Notes under the pieces: generated by a model
Database searches by the model: none
What the model was told of the DNA's origin: nothing
What the model saw: the letters and a program-made list of their open reading frames with translations, nothing else
Shown here: positions 51,395 to 61,491 of the stretch, piece after piece
Layout: each line of letters begins with the position of its first letter
How positions within the stretch are numbered: position 1 is the first letter of the stretch
Made by a program: the position numbers and the translations under genes
Origin: Rubritalea profundi
Lineage (GTDB): Bacteria; Verrucomicrobiota; Verrucomicrobiia; Verrucomicrobiales; Akkermansiaceae
Reading direction: 5' to 3'
DNA length: 64,000 bases
Assembly (NCBI RefSeq): GCF_002954445.1
Contig: NZ_MQWA01000001.1
Location: forward strand, 2,814,512-2,878,511

Positions 51395-53509
51395 ATGAAT
51401 GAGCGTGTGATCAAGCAGCCTATAGAGGCTTTGAAAGAATACTTTGGCTTTGACGGTTTTTTGGACGGCCAAGAGGAAGTCGTCGGGAAAATAATGACCG
51501 GGAGCGACGGACTAGTTGTGATGCCAACTGGTGGAGGTAAGTCGTTATGCTACCAGCTTCCAGCCTTATGTCTCAGGGGAGTGAGTATTATTGTTAGTCC
51601 TCTCATTGCCTTGATGAAGGATCAAGTGGATGGACTGGTGGCGAAAGGGATTCCTGCGACTATGATCAATTCGACCCTCGGGTTGTCAGAGCAAAGAGAT
51701 CGAATCTCGCGTATGCGAGCAGGGGAATACAAGCTGGTGTATGTGGCTCCTGAAAGATTTAAGGTGGAGAGCTTTATCTCTGCTTTGCTAGATATCGATG
51801 TAGCTTTGTTTGCCGTGGATGAGGCTCATTGTTTGAGCCAATGGGGACACGATTTTAGACCAGATTACATGCGTCTGGGCAAAGCTCTAGAGAGAATTGG
51901 TAGGCCGCAGTGCATCGCTCTGACGGCTACGGCGACTCCAGTGGTGCGGCAGGATATGCTCAAGGTGTTAGACCTTCGCTCACCTTTTGAAATTGTGAGT
52001 GGGTTTGCCAGGCCTAATTTATCCCTGATGATCACATCGGTTTCAAAGCATCAGCAAAAATATAAGCGTATCCGAGAAATCGTGAAGCGCTGGAAGACTG
52101 GGATTGTCTATTGTGCGACACGCAAGCGTGTGGACGAGGTTGCAGAAATGCTCCACGACTGGGGGATAAGCTGTATTGCCTACCACGGAGGGATGAGTGA
52201 TGACATGCGTGAGAAGACTCAGAATGTTTTCATCAAAAAAGAGGCGGATGTTGCAGTGGCGACGAATGCCTTTGGTATGGGGATTGACCGATCAGATGTG
52301 AGGTTTGTAATTCACTTTGAGCTACCAGGAAGTGTGGAGGCATACTACCAAGAAGCTGGTCGTGCTGGGCGAGACGGAGAGGCGGCGATCTGTGAGTTGT
52401 TGTTCAACTATGCCGATACCCGGACTCAAGAATTTTTTATTGAAGGAGTGAATCCTAGCTATGCCACGATTTGTAATGTCTACCAACACCTACAGAATCA
52501 AGCTGATGGAGATTTTGAGGTGCATGAGACATTAGATCAAATTAAGTCTGGAGCAGACGTGAAAAATGGCATGGCTGTGGGGAGTGCCATTGGTGCCTTG
52601 ATGCGTAATGGACTAGTGGAGAGGTTTGATGTAGCGGGCTCTCGCGCAAAGGGAACACGGTTACTGAAGCCTGAAGTTCTAACAAGTAAGATTGGGATTG
52701 ATCGGGCAGCGCTGGAAGAAAAAGAACGACGCGATAGTTCGAAGTTAGCTGCGATGGTGGAGTTGTGCTACGCAAGAGTCTGTCGGCAGCAATGGATCAT
52801 GGAATATTTTGGTGAGGCTGACGCCGCAGTCTGCGGTAGCTGTGATGTGTGTCGAAGTAAGTTTGGTAAAGACGCAAGCGAGGGGTCTAGCGCACAGATT
52901 TTAACAATGAGAAAAGCTCTGAGTGGCGTGGCTCGGATGAGTAGGAAAGTAGGAGGAAAGTGGCAAGGGCGCTTTGGACGAGGGCGAATTGTTCAGATGC
53001 TTGTGGGCAGTAAATCTCAGGAGGTTAAAAAAAATAGGCTCGATACTCTAAGTACTTACGGTCTACTCAAACAGAACGGAACTGCTTATCTGAATGAACT
53101 ATTTCACGCGATGCATGATGCGGGATTAGTCTTTACTCAAAAAGGGGAATACCCGTTAGTGAGCATTACGCCTAGAGGAGAATTAATTATGTTGGGTAAG
53201 TCTACGTGCTCGCTGGTTTGGCCGAAGTCGGGCAAAAATCAGAGCGTAGCGACAGCAGATGATGCGCTGGTTTTAGAGGAGGTTGGTTTTGATCCAGAGC
53301 TCTATGAACGCTTAAAAGAAGTGAGGTTTGAGATCGCGAAAACTGAGAATATACCAGCCTATGCCGTGTTCACAGATCAAGCTCTAGAGTCTTTCACTAG
53401 GCTGAGGCCTAAGTCTATGAAATCAGGTCGGACGATTCGCGGCGTGGGCGAAGCAAAAGCTGACCGATATTTGGCTCAATTTATTACGGTGATTCAAACT
53501 TATGGTTAG
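51395..53509 (+). CDS. recQ: ATP-dependent DNA helicase RecQ
   Basis: 3'-5' helicase of recombination and fork repair. 704 residues. Helicase motifs: Walker A VVMPTGGGKSLCYQ at residues 41-54, DEAH in FAVDEAHCLSQWGHDFRPDY, SALTATATP-type ALTATATPVV, AYHGGMSDDMREKTQ, VAVATNAFGMGIDRSDVRFV and QEAGRAGRDGE. The zinc domain has ARVCRQQWIMEYFGE and CGSCDVC. Winged helix and a C-terminal HRDC domain (IPAYAVFTDQALESFTRLRP) complete it. Co-transcribed with dgt. No SOS box was visible upstream of the operon. Confidence 0.96.
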   Translation: MNERVIKQPIEALKEYFGFDGFLDGQEEVVGKIMTGSDGLVVMPTGGGKSLCYQLPALCLRGVSIIVSPLIALMKDQVDGLVAKGIPATMINSTLGLSEQRDRISRMRAGEYKLVYVAPERFKVESFISALLDIDVALFAVDEAHCLSQWGHDFRPDYMRLGKALERIGRPQCIALTATATPVVRQDMLKVLDLRSPFEIVSGFARPNLSLMITSVSKHQQKYKRIREIVKRWKTGIVYCATRKRVDEVAEMLHDWGISCIAYHGGMSDDMREKTQNVFIKKEADVAVATNAFGMGIDRSDVRFVIHFELPGSVEAYYQEAGRAGRDGEAAICELLFNYADTRTQEFFIEGVNPSYATICNVYQHLQNQADGDFEVHETLDQIKSGADVKNGMAVGSAIGALMRNGLVERFDVAGSRAKGTRLLKPEVLTSKIGIDRAALEEKERRDSSKLAAMVELCYARVCRQQWIMEYFGEADAAVCGSCDVCRSKFGKDASEGSSAQILTMRKALSGVARMSRKVGGKWQGRFGRGRIVQMLVGSKSQEVKKNRLDTLSTYGLLKQNGTAYLNELFHAMHDAGLVFTQKGEYPLVSITPRGELIMLGKSTCSLVWPKSGKNQSVATADDALVLEEVGFDPELYERLKEVRFEIAKTENIPAYAVFTDQALESFTRLRPKSMKSGRTIRGVGEAKADRYLAQFITVIQTYG

Positions 53510-53712
53510 TAGGTTTATCCGTGCAGGCTACTGAGAGCTCCGTTCCAAAGCAGTTTTTTTACAGATGTGTGGTGGCTGGCACGCTTGAAACCTACTATTT
53601 CCGTAACTGGGCCATTTTCATTTTATGAGCTTTACTGAATGTTGTGTTAAGCTCAATGCGAGGAAGCCGATTTCCATTATTCTGATATGGAACGCCAGTC
53701 TCATAGCTGAGT

Positions 53713-55362
53713 TTAAATTTTTCTTATGATGAGCACGCTTACATCATCAACAATGTCTTCTCCTCCTGAGTGAGAAACAACTTTTCTGAAAATGGAGTCA
53801 GCTATCTCTTGAGGGCTTAATTTAAGTTCGTCTTGAACCCATTGAATAATGTTTTTTCTTCCTAGCGTTTTCCCAGCTAAACTCTCAACTTCCACAAGTC
53901 CATCGGAGTAAAGAAAGAGGGTGTCGCCAGAATAGAGAGGGAGAGAATGTTCGGTGTAGGACTTTTTATTGAGGAGTTCAGAGGGGAGCAGGCCAAGAGC
54001 TGGCCCGCCTTTGTCAAATACCTCCGTAGCTCCATCGTTACGGTACAAAATGGCGGGTTCTCTCGCAGCCTTTACATACCGCATCGAGCTCGATCCGGCA
54101 TCAATGATGGTGTGAAAGGTGCTAGCAAATCTCCCTTCTGGAAAGAGGTCGTGGACTCGGAGGTTGATCTCGTAAAATGCTTTCGCAATAGATTTCGTAG
54201 ATATGTTTAAGTTCTCTACTAGTTGTGTGTGAAAGATGGAGGCAAGCAAGGCCGATGATACTCCGTGGCCAGACATCTCCGAAAAGGTGACACCTAAGCT
54301 TTGTTGATCTGAGCAAGTGTCAAAGTGAATGTAGTCACCACCTATCGAAGTTGAGGGCTTGCTGAGGAAACCAATCTCGAAACCTTCTAATAATGGAGCC
54401 TTGGTTGGAAGGAATGCTTGATGAGCACTTTGGGCAATCTGAAGCTCCTTGGCTTGGCTGCGCTTATAGTCCCTCAAAGAATCCATTGCTTGGATGGCAG
54501 CTGTGACGTCTGTTGAGACTCCAATTACACCCACGATGTTGTCGTCCTCTCGCATCGGGGAATACCAAGTTTCAAAGGAGCGATCCTCAGTCGTTCTAAT
54601 TTCACTGAAGCTCTCACCTTTGAGCGCTCTTAGAAAGTCACCGACATTTGTGGGCATCTCTCTATGCACTGTTTCAATTGATTTACCAATGATGTTGAGG
54701 GGCTTTTGGTGTAGTTTATTGAGGCCCATTCCTTCGCAAACTGTGAACTTACCTTGGCGGTCTAGTGAGAACGCAATAACAGGTGAGGTTGAGACAACTG
54801 TCTGTAGTCGCTCACGGTTTTCGCTAAGGTCGTTCTCAAGGTGTTTTTGATGCTCTTTGTTAGAGCGTCCAACTCTCACAAGAGTGATGCTGGAAATGAT
54901 CAAAAGGAGAGTGAGGGAAATATATATATAGGTATATATATTAGAATTTTCTCTAATAGTTGTGATATTTCCTATCACCTGCTTGCCGTCGTGGTTGTGG
55001 TGGTAGATTAGATTAGCGCTCTCAATATTTCTAATAAGACCAGTTGATCTGAAAAACTCACGAATTTCTTCAGCTTTGGCCGGGTTACTATATTCTACAA
55101 AATGTGAGTGATCTGGGTGAGTAACGCAGATAGATATAAATTTCCCTTCAGTGGCAATGACTGCTGCATATTTTTGAGCTGTGTCTTCGTCGATATTCCA
55201 CAGGTAACTCGAGAAGAGTTCTCCATAATGCTCCGTGTCATGACCGGCCGAATAGGTGGAGCGGCTTTCATGAATAAGGATGTAGACCCCAAATAGGATG
55301 AGCGCAGCCGTGCTTAGTAAGCAGAGAAATTTAACATAATTGTTAGAATTCTGGGTGTTCAT
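53713..55362 (-). CDS. Membrane PAS-SpoIIE (PP2C-type) serine phosphatase
   Basis: 549 residues: helix 1 (YVKFLCLLSTAALILFGVYI), a periplasmic sensor of about 110 residues, helix 2 (YIYISLTLLLIISSITLVRV), a PAS domain (about 190-295, RLQTVVSTSPVIAFSLDRQG), a short coiled coil (AMDSLRDYKRSQAKELQIAQ) and a SpoIIE-type phosphatase domain (about 330-549). Metal-binding blocks: STSIGGDYIHF, EMSGHGVSSALLAS, LFLYSDGLVEVE, GGEDIVDDVSVLII. The Asp usually found before SGHG is Glu here. Such proteins dephosphorylate anti-sigma-factor antagonists and start partner-switching stress responses; no partner gene is adjacent. The leader carries CTAACAAC. Confidence 0.88.
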   Translation of the reverse strand: MNTQNSNNYVKFLCLLSTAALILFGVYILIHESRSTYSAGHDTEHYGELFSSYLWNIDEDTAQKYAAVIATEGKFISICVTHPDHSHFVEYSNPAKAEEIREFFRSTGLIRNIESANLIYHHNHDGKQVIGNITTIRENSNIYTYIYISLTLLLIISSITLVRVGRSNKEHQKHLENDLSENRERLQTVVSTSPVIAFSLDRQGKFTVCEGMGLNKLHQKPLNIIGKSIETVHREMPTNVGDFLRALKGESFSEIRTTEDRSFETWYSPMREDDNIVGVIGVSTDVTAAIQAMDSLRDYKRSQAKELQIAQSAHQAFLPTKAPLLEGFEIGFLSKPSTSIGGDYIHFDTCSDQQSLGVTFSEMSGHGVSSALLASIFHTQLVENLNISTKSIAKAFYEINLRVHDLFPEGRFASTFHTIIDAGSSSMRYVKAAREPAILYRNDGATEVFDKGGPALGLLPSELLNKKSYTEHSLPLYSGDTLFLYSDGLVEVESLAGKTLGRKNIIQWVQDELKLSPQEIADSIFRKVVSHSGGEDIVDDVSVLIIRKI

Positions 55363-55627
55363 GGAGTAGTTGTTAGGATAGGGAGGTGGATAAGGGAGAT
55401 TGCATCATAAGTCTTTAATTCTATGAGTGACAGTAAAAATGACACAAAATAGCGAAGAAAGGGTAATGTCATCAAGGTCGGAGTCACAGGACTGTTAGTA
55501 AATTGCAAGATCCAGTATGAGGGACAGCTCTAACTATACTGACGCACATCAAGTTTGTGAAATTGAGAATGAGCTGTGAAACTAAAGTAATCGCCTAACA
55601 TGGTGCAGCAGTAGAGCTGGCAAGAGG
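55363..55627. other. Intergenic region without features
   Basis: 265 bases between two minus-strand genes. I see neither gene nor convincing hairpin; it must hold the promoter of the phosphatase gene. Confidence 0.4.
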
Positions 55628-56815
55628 CTAAGGTTGGCTCGGTCCAGCTGAAGCCTTTTTACTACCCCAACGCATACTAGGGCGCTCGATGAAATAGTAA
55701 GCCACAGAGCAGCCTAATAACGTGAGTAGGATGAGTGCTGCAAGCGGAACAAGGTTGATCGGCCAATTGCCCTTGTGTACTCCAAATATTGGAATAATGA
55801 AGTTGTAATGGAGGAAGTAGAGGATGGCTCCATGAAAAAGGTAAATGGAATAGCACATCCCTCCTAGAGTGGCGACTAAGGGCTGGGACAGTAGTGACTT
55901 GAGCAAACGACCTCTGAGTACGCAGGTGAAGGCTATGAGTAGAAGGTAGGCTAACCAAGAATGTGAGCCATTGATTTTGAGCGCGAAAGGAATGAAGAGC
56001 CAAGAGGCGACACCAATTACATCGAACGCCCATGCTGAACAGCTAGAGCTGGGCTTACTTTTCCAAAAGCTTAGGTACAAATCACCAAGAAGGAGACCAG
56101 CGAGGAAGAACTGGAGTTGGCCAACGATTGAATGGGGCCAAATATCTGACGGGAAGTAGTGGTTGAGTTGACCTGAAAGTTTCTGGAACAAAAGAATGCT
56201 ACTCAAAAGAATGATGGCTCTAAGAGCAAATGAACGAAGTTTGAAAACTTTGCATAACAGCGGGGCTAGGAGGTAAAACTGGATTTCAATCTCTAAGGTC
56301 CACGAAACAAATAAAATGGGATTGAGTGAGCCCTGATAGAATAGACCATGAGAGTATAGCATCCCAGCTCCGTAACGTTGCAGGCTGTCAACCAAAGGCA
56401 TTCCTTCCCCAAGCGCAAAAAGTAATCCTAAGGTGAGAGCGATTAAATACGGAAAACCAATTCGGACCATTCTACGCGAGTAGTAGGTCTTGAGGTTTAC
56501 GGGTTTGCGCTCTTCTAGGTAATGTCCAGCAAATGGCAGTGCTAGGACGAATCCGCTGATGACAAAGAAGACCTGCACGCCGAACCAGCCTTGTCCGATG
56601 GCGAAGTTGAGCCAATCCCAGCTCATTGGGAAGTTGATAGTCTGTGGGATAGCATTCGCAAAAAAGAGAATATGGGCGTGGTAGAGCAGCACCGCCATAA
56701 TGGCGACAAATCGGAGACCGTCGATCTCTGGCATATAGCTGCCTGAGCTGGTCACGCGTGAAAACCGAGAGATCATGGCTTTCCATTTTGATGGTGATGA
56801 TTTGGCTTGATTCAC
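55628..56815 (-). CDS. Acyltransferase 3 (OafA/YrhL type) membrane protein
   Basis: 395 residues with about ten membrane helices. MPEIDGLRFVAIMAVLLYHA near residue 28 is the family N-terminal motif with the catalytic His; further hallmarks are GWFGVQVFFVISGFVLALPF and YYSRRMVRIGFPYLIALTLG with FVSWTLEIEIQFYLLAPLL. Transfers acetyl or other acyl groups to extracytoplasmic sugars such as O-antigen, capsule or peptidoglycan. No other glycan genes are near, so the acceptor is unknown. Divergent from menD. Confidence 0.9.
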   Translation of the reverse strand: MNQAKSSPSKWKAMISRFSRVTSSGSYMPEIDGLRFVAIMAVLLYHAHILFFANAIPQTINFPMSWDWLNFAIGQGWFGVQVFFVISGFVLALPFAGHYLEERKPVNLKTYYSRRMVRIGFPYLIALTLGLLFALGEGMPLVDSLQRYGAGMLYSHGLFYQGSLNPILFVSWTLEIEIQFYLLAPLLCKVFKLRSFALRAIILLSSILLFQKLSGQLNHYFPSDIWPHSIVGQLQFFLAGLLLGDLYLSFWKSKPSSSCSAWAFDVIGVASWLFIPFALKINGSHSWLAYLLLIAFTCVLRGRLLKSLLSQPLVATLGGMCYSIYLFHGAILYFLHYNFIIPIFGVHKGNWPINLVPLAALILLTLLGCSVAYYFIERPSMRWGSKKASAGPSQP

Positions 56816-56969
56816 TGAGCGTAGAAAATATTAGCGGATGCTATCGTGGATCTGAACATCGTCCAGTGTGGATACATAAAATCTCTCAAGGGCGAGAGCA
56901 GTACTCTGTTTTTGATTCTCCCGCAGTATTTCAGTTTTCTAAATTGCAAACTTAAGGTAGAGCTAGGGC

Positions 56970-58536
56970 GTGAAAATTGACGCGTTAGGAACATCGGTGA
57001 TTGAGGCCTGCCTGAAGGCTGGAGTGCGGGAATACGTAGTTTGTGCGGGAGCCAGGAACTTGAGTATTGTGGAGGCTTTAGTGAGTAGTGAAGATGCGGT
57101 GATTTGGTCACATTTTGAAGAGCGCTCGGCTGGTTTTTTTGCCTTGGGTCGAACGATGGACTCACGTGAGCCTTGTGCCATTGTTACTACATCAGGGACC
57201 GCAGTGGCCGAGCTCCTGCCAGCGCTTGTAGAGAGCTACTACCAAGGACGGCCACTGGTGGTGATAACTGCAGATAGACCTCCTGAATACCGAGGTACTG
57301 GAGCTCCGCAAGTGATCGATCAGGTCGGAATTTTTTCTAGTTATGTAGGCGGCTGCATGGATGTCACAGAGGCTTGTGAGGGGATGTTTGATGGATGGAA
57401 TGGAAATCTACCGTGGCACATCAATGTCTGCCTTGAAGAAGATGAAATTGCTAGACCAGTCCAAACTAGCTTGGTTGCTTTTGAGAGTAAGCGAGAATTT
57501 TGATGTGAGCCAATTAGTGCATTTTTTTGCAGACTACTGGAAAGGCTTGGTTGTTTGTGTCGGAGGACTGGAGCCAGAAGATCGTGAGGATGTCTTCAAT
57601 TTTTTGAAAGAGGTAAAGCTGCCAGTGATCGCCGATGCGACGTCTGGACTTAGAGAGTTACTAGGGCCTCTTCTGGTGGCCGACCCCGAACGACTGTTGA
57701 GTGAGACTTCGCCACAATTGATTCTCCGGATAGGTGAAGTGCCAGTCGGTAGGTTCTGGCGCGATTTGGAAAAGCAGCCTGAGATTACTGTTTTTTCAAT
57801 CACACGAACAGGCTTCTCAGGTCTGGCTCGTGAGAGCAGTTTGATTCATGGGGAAGTGGGGCGCGTACTCAGAGGTTTAGGTGAAATTGGCGAACTAGGG
57901 GATGCACTCGATATCCTACAGCATTGCCGTCGCCGGTGGGGACAGGTTGATCAATTGCTCGAGATGTATCCTGACAGCGAACCAGGAATGGTGCGAATGT
58001 TGTCAATTTATTCTACCGTGGCAGATAGTATTTACCTTGGAAATAGCTTGCCGATCCGCGAGTGGGGTCAGTTTGCCCAACGTGAATACCCCACTGAAAA
58101 CGTGCGGGCGAATCGTGGGGTCAATGGCATTGATGGCCAGCTGTCTACTTGGATCGGGCTTACTCATGGACTAGATGATGCTTGGTGCGTCGTAGGAGAC
58201 CTTACTGCGCTCTACGATATGTCTGGGCCGTCATTACTCGATGGCTGCGAGGCTAGCGGGCGTGTGATTGTCGTTATCAACAATGGCGGGGGGAGAATAT
58301 TTGAACGTCTCCCTCGGGTGAAGAATATGTCTGAGCCAACCCAGAAAATTGTAGCCAATGCTCATGATTTTAAGTTTAAAGATTGGGCGGCAATGTGGGA
58401 CATGGATTATAAACTGTTTGCCAGTGCGGATGCCATTGAGATTGAGCCAGCGCAAAAGACTTCAGTTGTAGAGTTGGTGCCTTGTGCTAAGCAAACTGCC
58501 GAATTCTGGGACGCCTACGCTCAATTGACCTTCTAA
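56970..58536 (+). CDS. menD: SEPHCHC synthase MenD (one-base frameshift near 57498)
   Basis: Thiamine-diphosphate enzyme of menaquinone synthesis, joining 2-oxoglutarate and isochorismate. The first frame (GTG 56970, MKIDALGTSVIEACLKAGVR) contains the TPP-activating Glu region WSHFEERSAGFFALG and VVITADRPPEYRGTGAPQ; it ends at ESKREF with a stop. The second frame carries the rest, including WCVVGDLTALYDMSG and VVINNGGGRIFERLP, the TPP diphosphate-binding motif. Removing one T from the TTTT at 57498-57501 gives EFDVSQLVHFFADYW across the join and 521 residues. No other men gene is near, as is common. Shikimate kinase aroK and the polyprenyl synthase feed the same product. Confidence 0.92.
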
Positions 58537-58940
58537 AAAAGGAACAGTACCAAAGTCAGTGTCCTAGTTGCTCGTGGATTCTGCATGCTCTGCATGTTCG
58601 CAGTTAAATGATGATGCGCACATTGCTGTTCTTAGTGCGACTGCTGGCGCTTGGTACTTAGTAATAGATGGATTCCTTGGGGGGCGCTTATGGTTGTTTT
58701 GAGCTACTTGAGAGCTCTAGGCCTAGGCATTTTGTTTATGATCCTCTTTTCGTATCTATGACATTTTGAAGCTCATGCAGGAGAAGTGAGAGGGGGCTTG
58801 AAAAGCTTGAGTTTATCTATAGTACTACCTTTTTTTAAATTTTTGTAAAAAAAGTGAAATTATTACGTATAACTAAAAGATAGAGTGTTTTATAAATTTT
58901 CCTCTGGTCATACCGTATTTGAATGTGCTCAAATGCTGTC
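58537..58940. other. Intergenic region with possible small hydrophobic frames
   Basis: About 400 bases after menD without a firm gene. Two short hydrophobic frames follow each other in different phases: MMMRTLLFLVRLLALGT (ATG near 58609) and one containing ALMVVLSYLRALGLGILFMI ending near 58760. They may be remnants of one small membrane protein broken by an indel, or chance. The last 150 bases are AT-rich and probably contain the promoter of the next gene. Confidence 0.35.
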
Positions 58941-59549
58941 ATGAATAAAGTAAACGACATATATGGCCCACTCGCTGTGACTGGCCGCCGTCGTTTTCTT
59001 GGGGCACTGGGTGCATTTGCTGGTACTTGCATGATGTCGATACAAAATGCTAAGGCAGGCTTTTTCTACAGCACCAAGCCGGTAGCTGGAATTCCTCAAG
59101 CATGGGTCAATGAAAAGGGGTCGGATGTATATCGTTATGCCAATTATATCAAAGGCCTACGCCTGAAAAACGTGACGCCTTATATGGTACTAGAGCCACA
59201 TTTTAGAAGTCGTGGTCGTACAAGGAATAGTCTACCTCCTCGCTATATGTGGAGCCGTATTGCTCCGACATTGAGAGTGATTGATGCGATGGCTTCTGGC
59301 ATGAGAGCTCAAGTATCAGAGCTTCTTTCGATTTACCGCAGCCCTACTTACAACCGAGCAGTCCGTGGGCGTAGCCGCTCACAGCACTTGGAGAACCGAG
59401 CTGTAGATGTTCGCTTCAAAGGTGTTTCAGCCTACACAGTTTCAAAGGTCGCACGTAGTATTCGCTCACAGGGCAAATTTGCTGGGGGTGTTGGCCGCTA
59501 TAGTAGCTTCACTCACGTTGACACAAGAGGTCATAATGCCGATTGGTAA
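58941..59549 (+). CDS. Tat-exported M15-like peptidase (DUF882/YcbK type)
   Basis: 202 residues from ATG 58941 (58923 would add six and weaken the signal). The N-terminus carries a twin-arginine signal: TGRRRFLGALGAFAGTCMMS, so the folded protein is exported by Tat. The C-terminal domain has the M15 metal-site pattern SQHLENRAVDVRFKGVSAYT and SFTHVDTRGHNADW (His-x6-Asp and HxDxR), as in YcbK, a peptidoglycan-linked murein-peptidase-like family. LSIYRSPTYNRAVRG is the third block. It probably acts on cell-wall peptides; true activity is unverified. Lone gene on the plus strand. Confidence 0.85.
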   Translation: MNKVNDIYGPLAVTGRRRFLGALGAFAGTCMMSIQNAKAGFFYSTKPVAGIPQAWVNEKGSDVYRYANYIKGLRLKNVTPYMVLEPHFRSRGRTRNSLPPRYMWSRIAPTLRVIDAMASGMRAQVSELLSIYRSPTYNRAVRGRSRSQHLENRAVDVRFKGVSAYTVSKVARSIRSQGKFAGGVGRYSSFTHVDTRGHNADW

Positions 59550-59635
59550 ACAATGATAGGGATCCAAAAATTGGATACTTATCAGACAATCTGAGAATTT
59601 TTGAGTCTCCCGTCAGAGCTCGATAAATCTATTTA

Positions 59636-59730
59636 TACAGAATTATTGCAGAATTCACAAAATGAATACCTGCTGCAAAAGCTACTCATTCTGTAAATTA
59701 TGAGAAATTCTGCAATCCTGTATAAATTCA
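59636..59730. repeat. Long imperfect palindrome with ACAGAATT-type units
   Basis: Left arm TTTATACAGAATTATTGCAG, AATTCACAAAATGAAT; right arm ATTCTGTAAATTATGAGAA, ATTCTGCAATCCTGTATAAA. The arms pair over some 38 positions with a few mismatches around a spacer of about 20 bases. It lies in a convergent gap and shares its ACAGAATT units with the repeats at 31.9 and 32.9 kb. Could act as a bidirectional terminator. Confidence 0.75.
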
Positions 59731-61455
59731 CAAGTTATTGCTCGGCGGCTCTTCACTTAGTAAGTCACTGACGAACTCCAAGTTGAAATCACTCACTAGA
59801 TCATTTGAGTATCTGTGGCTGGAGCAGTAGACGAAGAGCGCTACACCCAATACGAGTATGAGAAAGCTCTGAGCTCCATGCTTGGGTTTTAGAGATGCGA
59901 AGGCTATATCACTGACCACTGGCAACAAAATAGCTGGAATTATCCAGCGGGCATCATATTGATTCATTCGGATTCTAGTCAAGATGAGTGAACCCATAAT
60001 TAATATGAGCGAAGTCACCAGCAAGCATCCTTGCCATTGAGTTGGCTGAAATAGGAGAAAAGCAGTCGCTAGACAGCTAACAACTAGTAATAGAGTGATT
60101 TCGCTAGCAAAGGGTTTTTCCTCCTCTCGAGTTACACGGATTTTCGCGGCCTTTGCTGCGGCGCGCTGAGCTCGAATACGCTGAGAGTTCCGGAGGCTGA
60201 TTCTCTTTTTCCTCTTTGGCCTAGGAGGCATGGCTTCAGCCACTTGAAATTCCTCTTTAAATTCAGGAATTTGCATTGCTGGGGTCCATTCACCGATCCG
60301 TTGTTGGTAGATAAGATCGTTAGAACGAATAAATCCTTCAGCTATGAGTTCGCAAACTTTGGAGAAGGGAACTGGGCCTTTACGGACATCATGAATGGAA
60401 AAGTACCACATGTCCTGTGGACGAACTTGATGGACACGTTCGGCCATAGGAACCATGTTTTGTGGCGTTGTAGACAGATTCGTTCTTTTGCTTTGTTCAA
60501 ACTCTGCTTGAAATTCTGCCTCCTGCTTAGCCGATAGCTTTAGATTTGCTTTCGTGAGAGTTGAAAGCGAATGCTGCATAGAATCATTTAAGCTACTGTC
60601 ATGGGATATTACCGAGAGAGCTTCTTGCACATCAATATCTTCGAGTTGCATTAAGGCATTGAGTGATTCTCTGCAGCTTTCAATGCGGTCATCTTGCTTG
60701 TACTGGATATGTGACTCAAGCCATTGGCAAAATGAGCCAGGGAGTTCTGGTAAATGCTGACGAATCGGAATAAAGTCATTGCTCATGTGCGACGCCATGA
60801 TCACAACGGGAGAATCACCTTTGAAGGGGTATTGCCCAGTAAGAGCGTAGTAGAATATGCAACCAAGTGAGTAAATGTCAGAGGCTTCGGTGTTGATGTT
60901 GGATTCGATGATCTCTGGTGCAATGAAGTGAATAGAACCAACGATATGCTGTGTGCCACTCTTGCTGCTTGATGACTCGTCATGTGGTGGCGACATACCA
61001 AAATCAATAACTGTCGTCTGGTAATTTGAGCGACTCATCTCAGTGAGCATGATATTAGCCGGCTTTAGGTCGCAGTGTAGAATGCTGTGTTCGTGTGCTG
61101 TGGCGATGGCACTGAGCAACTGCGTCGCGACAAAAAGAAATTGTTGAAGATCGAGAGGCGCTTCTTTGACAACAGTATCGAGGGCATCCCCTTCGATAAG
61201 TTCCATGATGATATCGCCACCATTTTCATTTTCAGTAACATCGTATATCGAGACGATGTTAGGGTGCTTTAGTCCAGCGAGGACTTTAGCCTCCGTCAAA
61301 AGTTGCTCTTTGAGTTCATTTTGGCTAGAGGAACTGACAGTTTTGAGTCGCTTGATGACGATGTCGCGATCCAGCTGGGTGTCACGCGCTTGGTAGACGC
61401 ATCCAAAGCCATCTGAGCCCAATTGTTTGATGATTTGATGTCGCTCTTTGTTCAT
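59728..61455 (-). CDS. Ser/Thr protein kinase with GYF_2 domain and membrane tail
   Basis: 575 residues. Kinase domain 1-270: glycine loop QLGSDGFGCVYQA, Lys35 in DIVIKRL, catalytic loop LHCDLKPANIM (Asp129, Lys131, Asn134; Cys replaces the usual Arg, so activation-loop phosphorylation is probably not required), DFG at 151-153, APE in FIAPEII. A helical linker is followed by a GYF_2 domain at 349-398 (MWYFSIHDVRKGPVPFSKVC, IGEWTP), a basic stretch (PPRPKRKKRISLRNSQRIRA) and four membrane helices at 455-550. Kinase and GYF domain are thus cytoplasmic. Last gene of a cluster of exported unknowns; two other GYF_2 proteins lie at 37-39 kb. Confidence 0.93.
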   Translation of the reverse strand: MNKERHQIIKQLGSDGFGCVYQARDTQLDRDIVIKRLKTVSSSSQNELKEQLLTEAKVLAGLKHPNIVSIYDVTENENGGDIIMELIEGDALDTVVKEAPLDLQQFLFVATQLLSAIATAHEHSILHCDLKPANIMLTEMSRSNYQTTVIDFGMSPPHDESSSSKSGTQHIVGSIHFIAPEIIESNINTEASDIYSLGCIFYYALTGQYPFKGDSPVVIMASHMSNDFIPIRQHLPELPGSFCQWLESHIQYKQDDRIESCRESLNALMQLEDIDVQEALSVISHDSSLNDSMQHSLSTLTKANLKLSAKQEAEFQAEFEQSKRTNLSTTPQNMVPMAERVHQVRPQDMWYFSIHDVRKGPVPFSKVCELIAEGFIRSNDLIYQQRIGEWTPAMQIPEFKEEFQVAEAMPPRPKRKKRISLRNSQRIRAQRAAAKAAKIRVTREEEKPFASEITLLLVVSCLATAFLLFQPTQWQGCLLVTSLILIMGSLILTRIRMNQYDARWIIPAILLPVVSDIAFASLKPKHGAQSFLILVLGVALFVYCSSHRYSNDLVSDFNLEFVSDLLSEEPPSNNL

Positions 61456-61491
61456 TCAATTCTAAAGTGATTGGCTCGTTTCAATGAGCAA

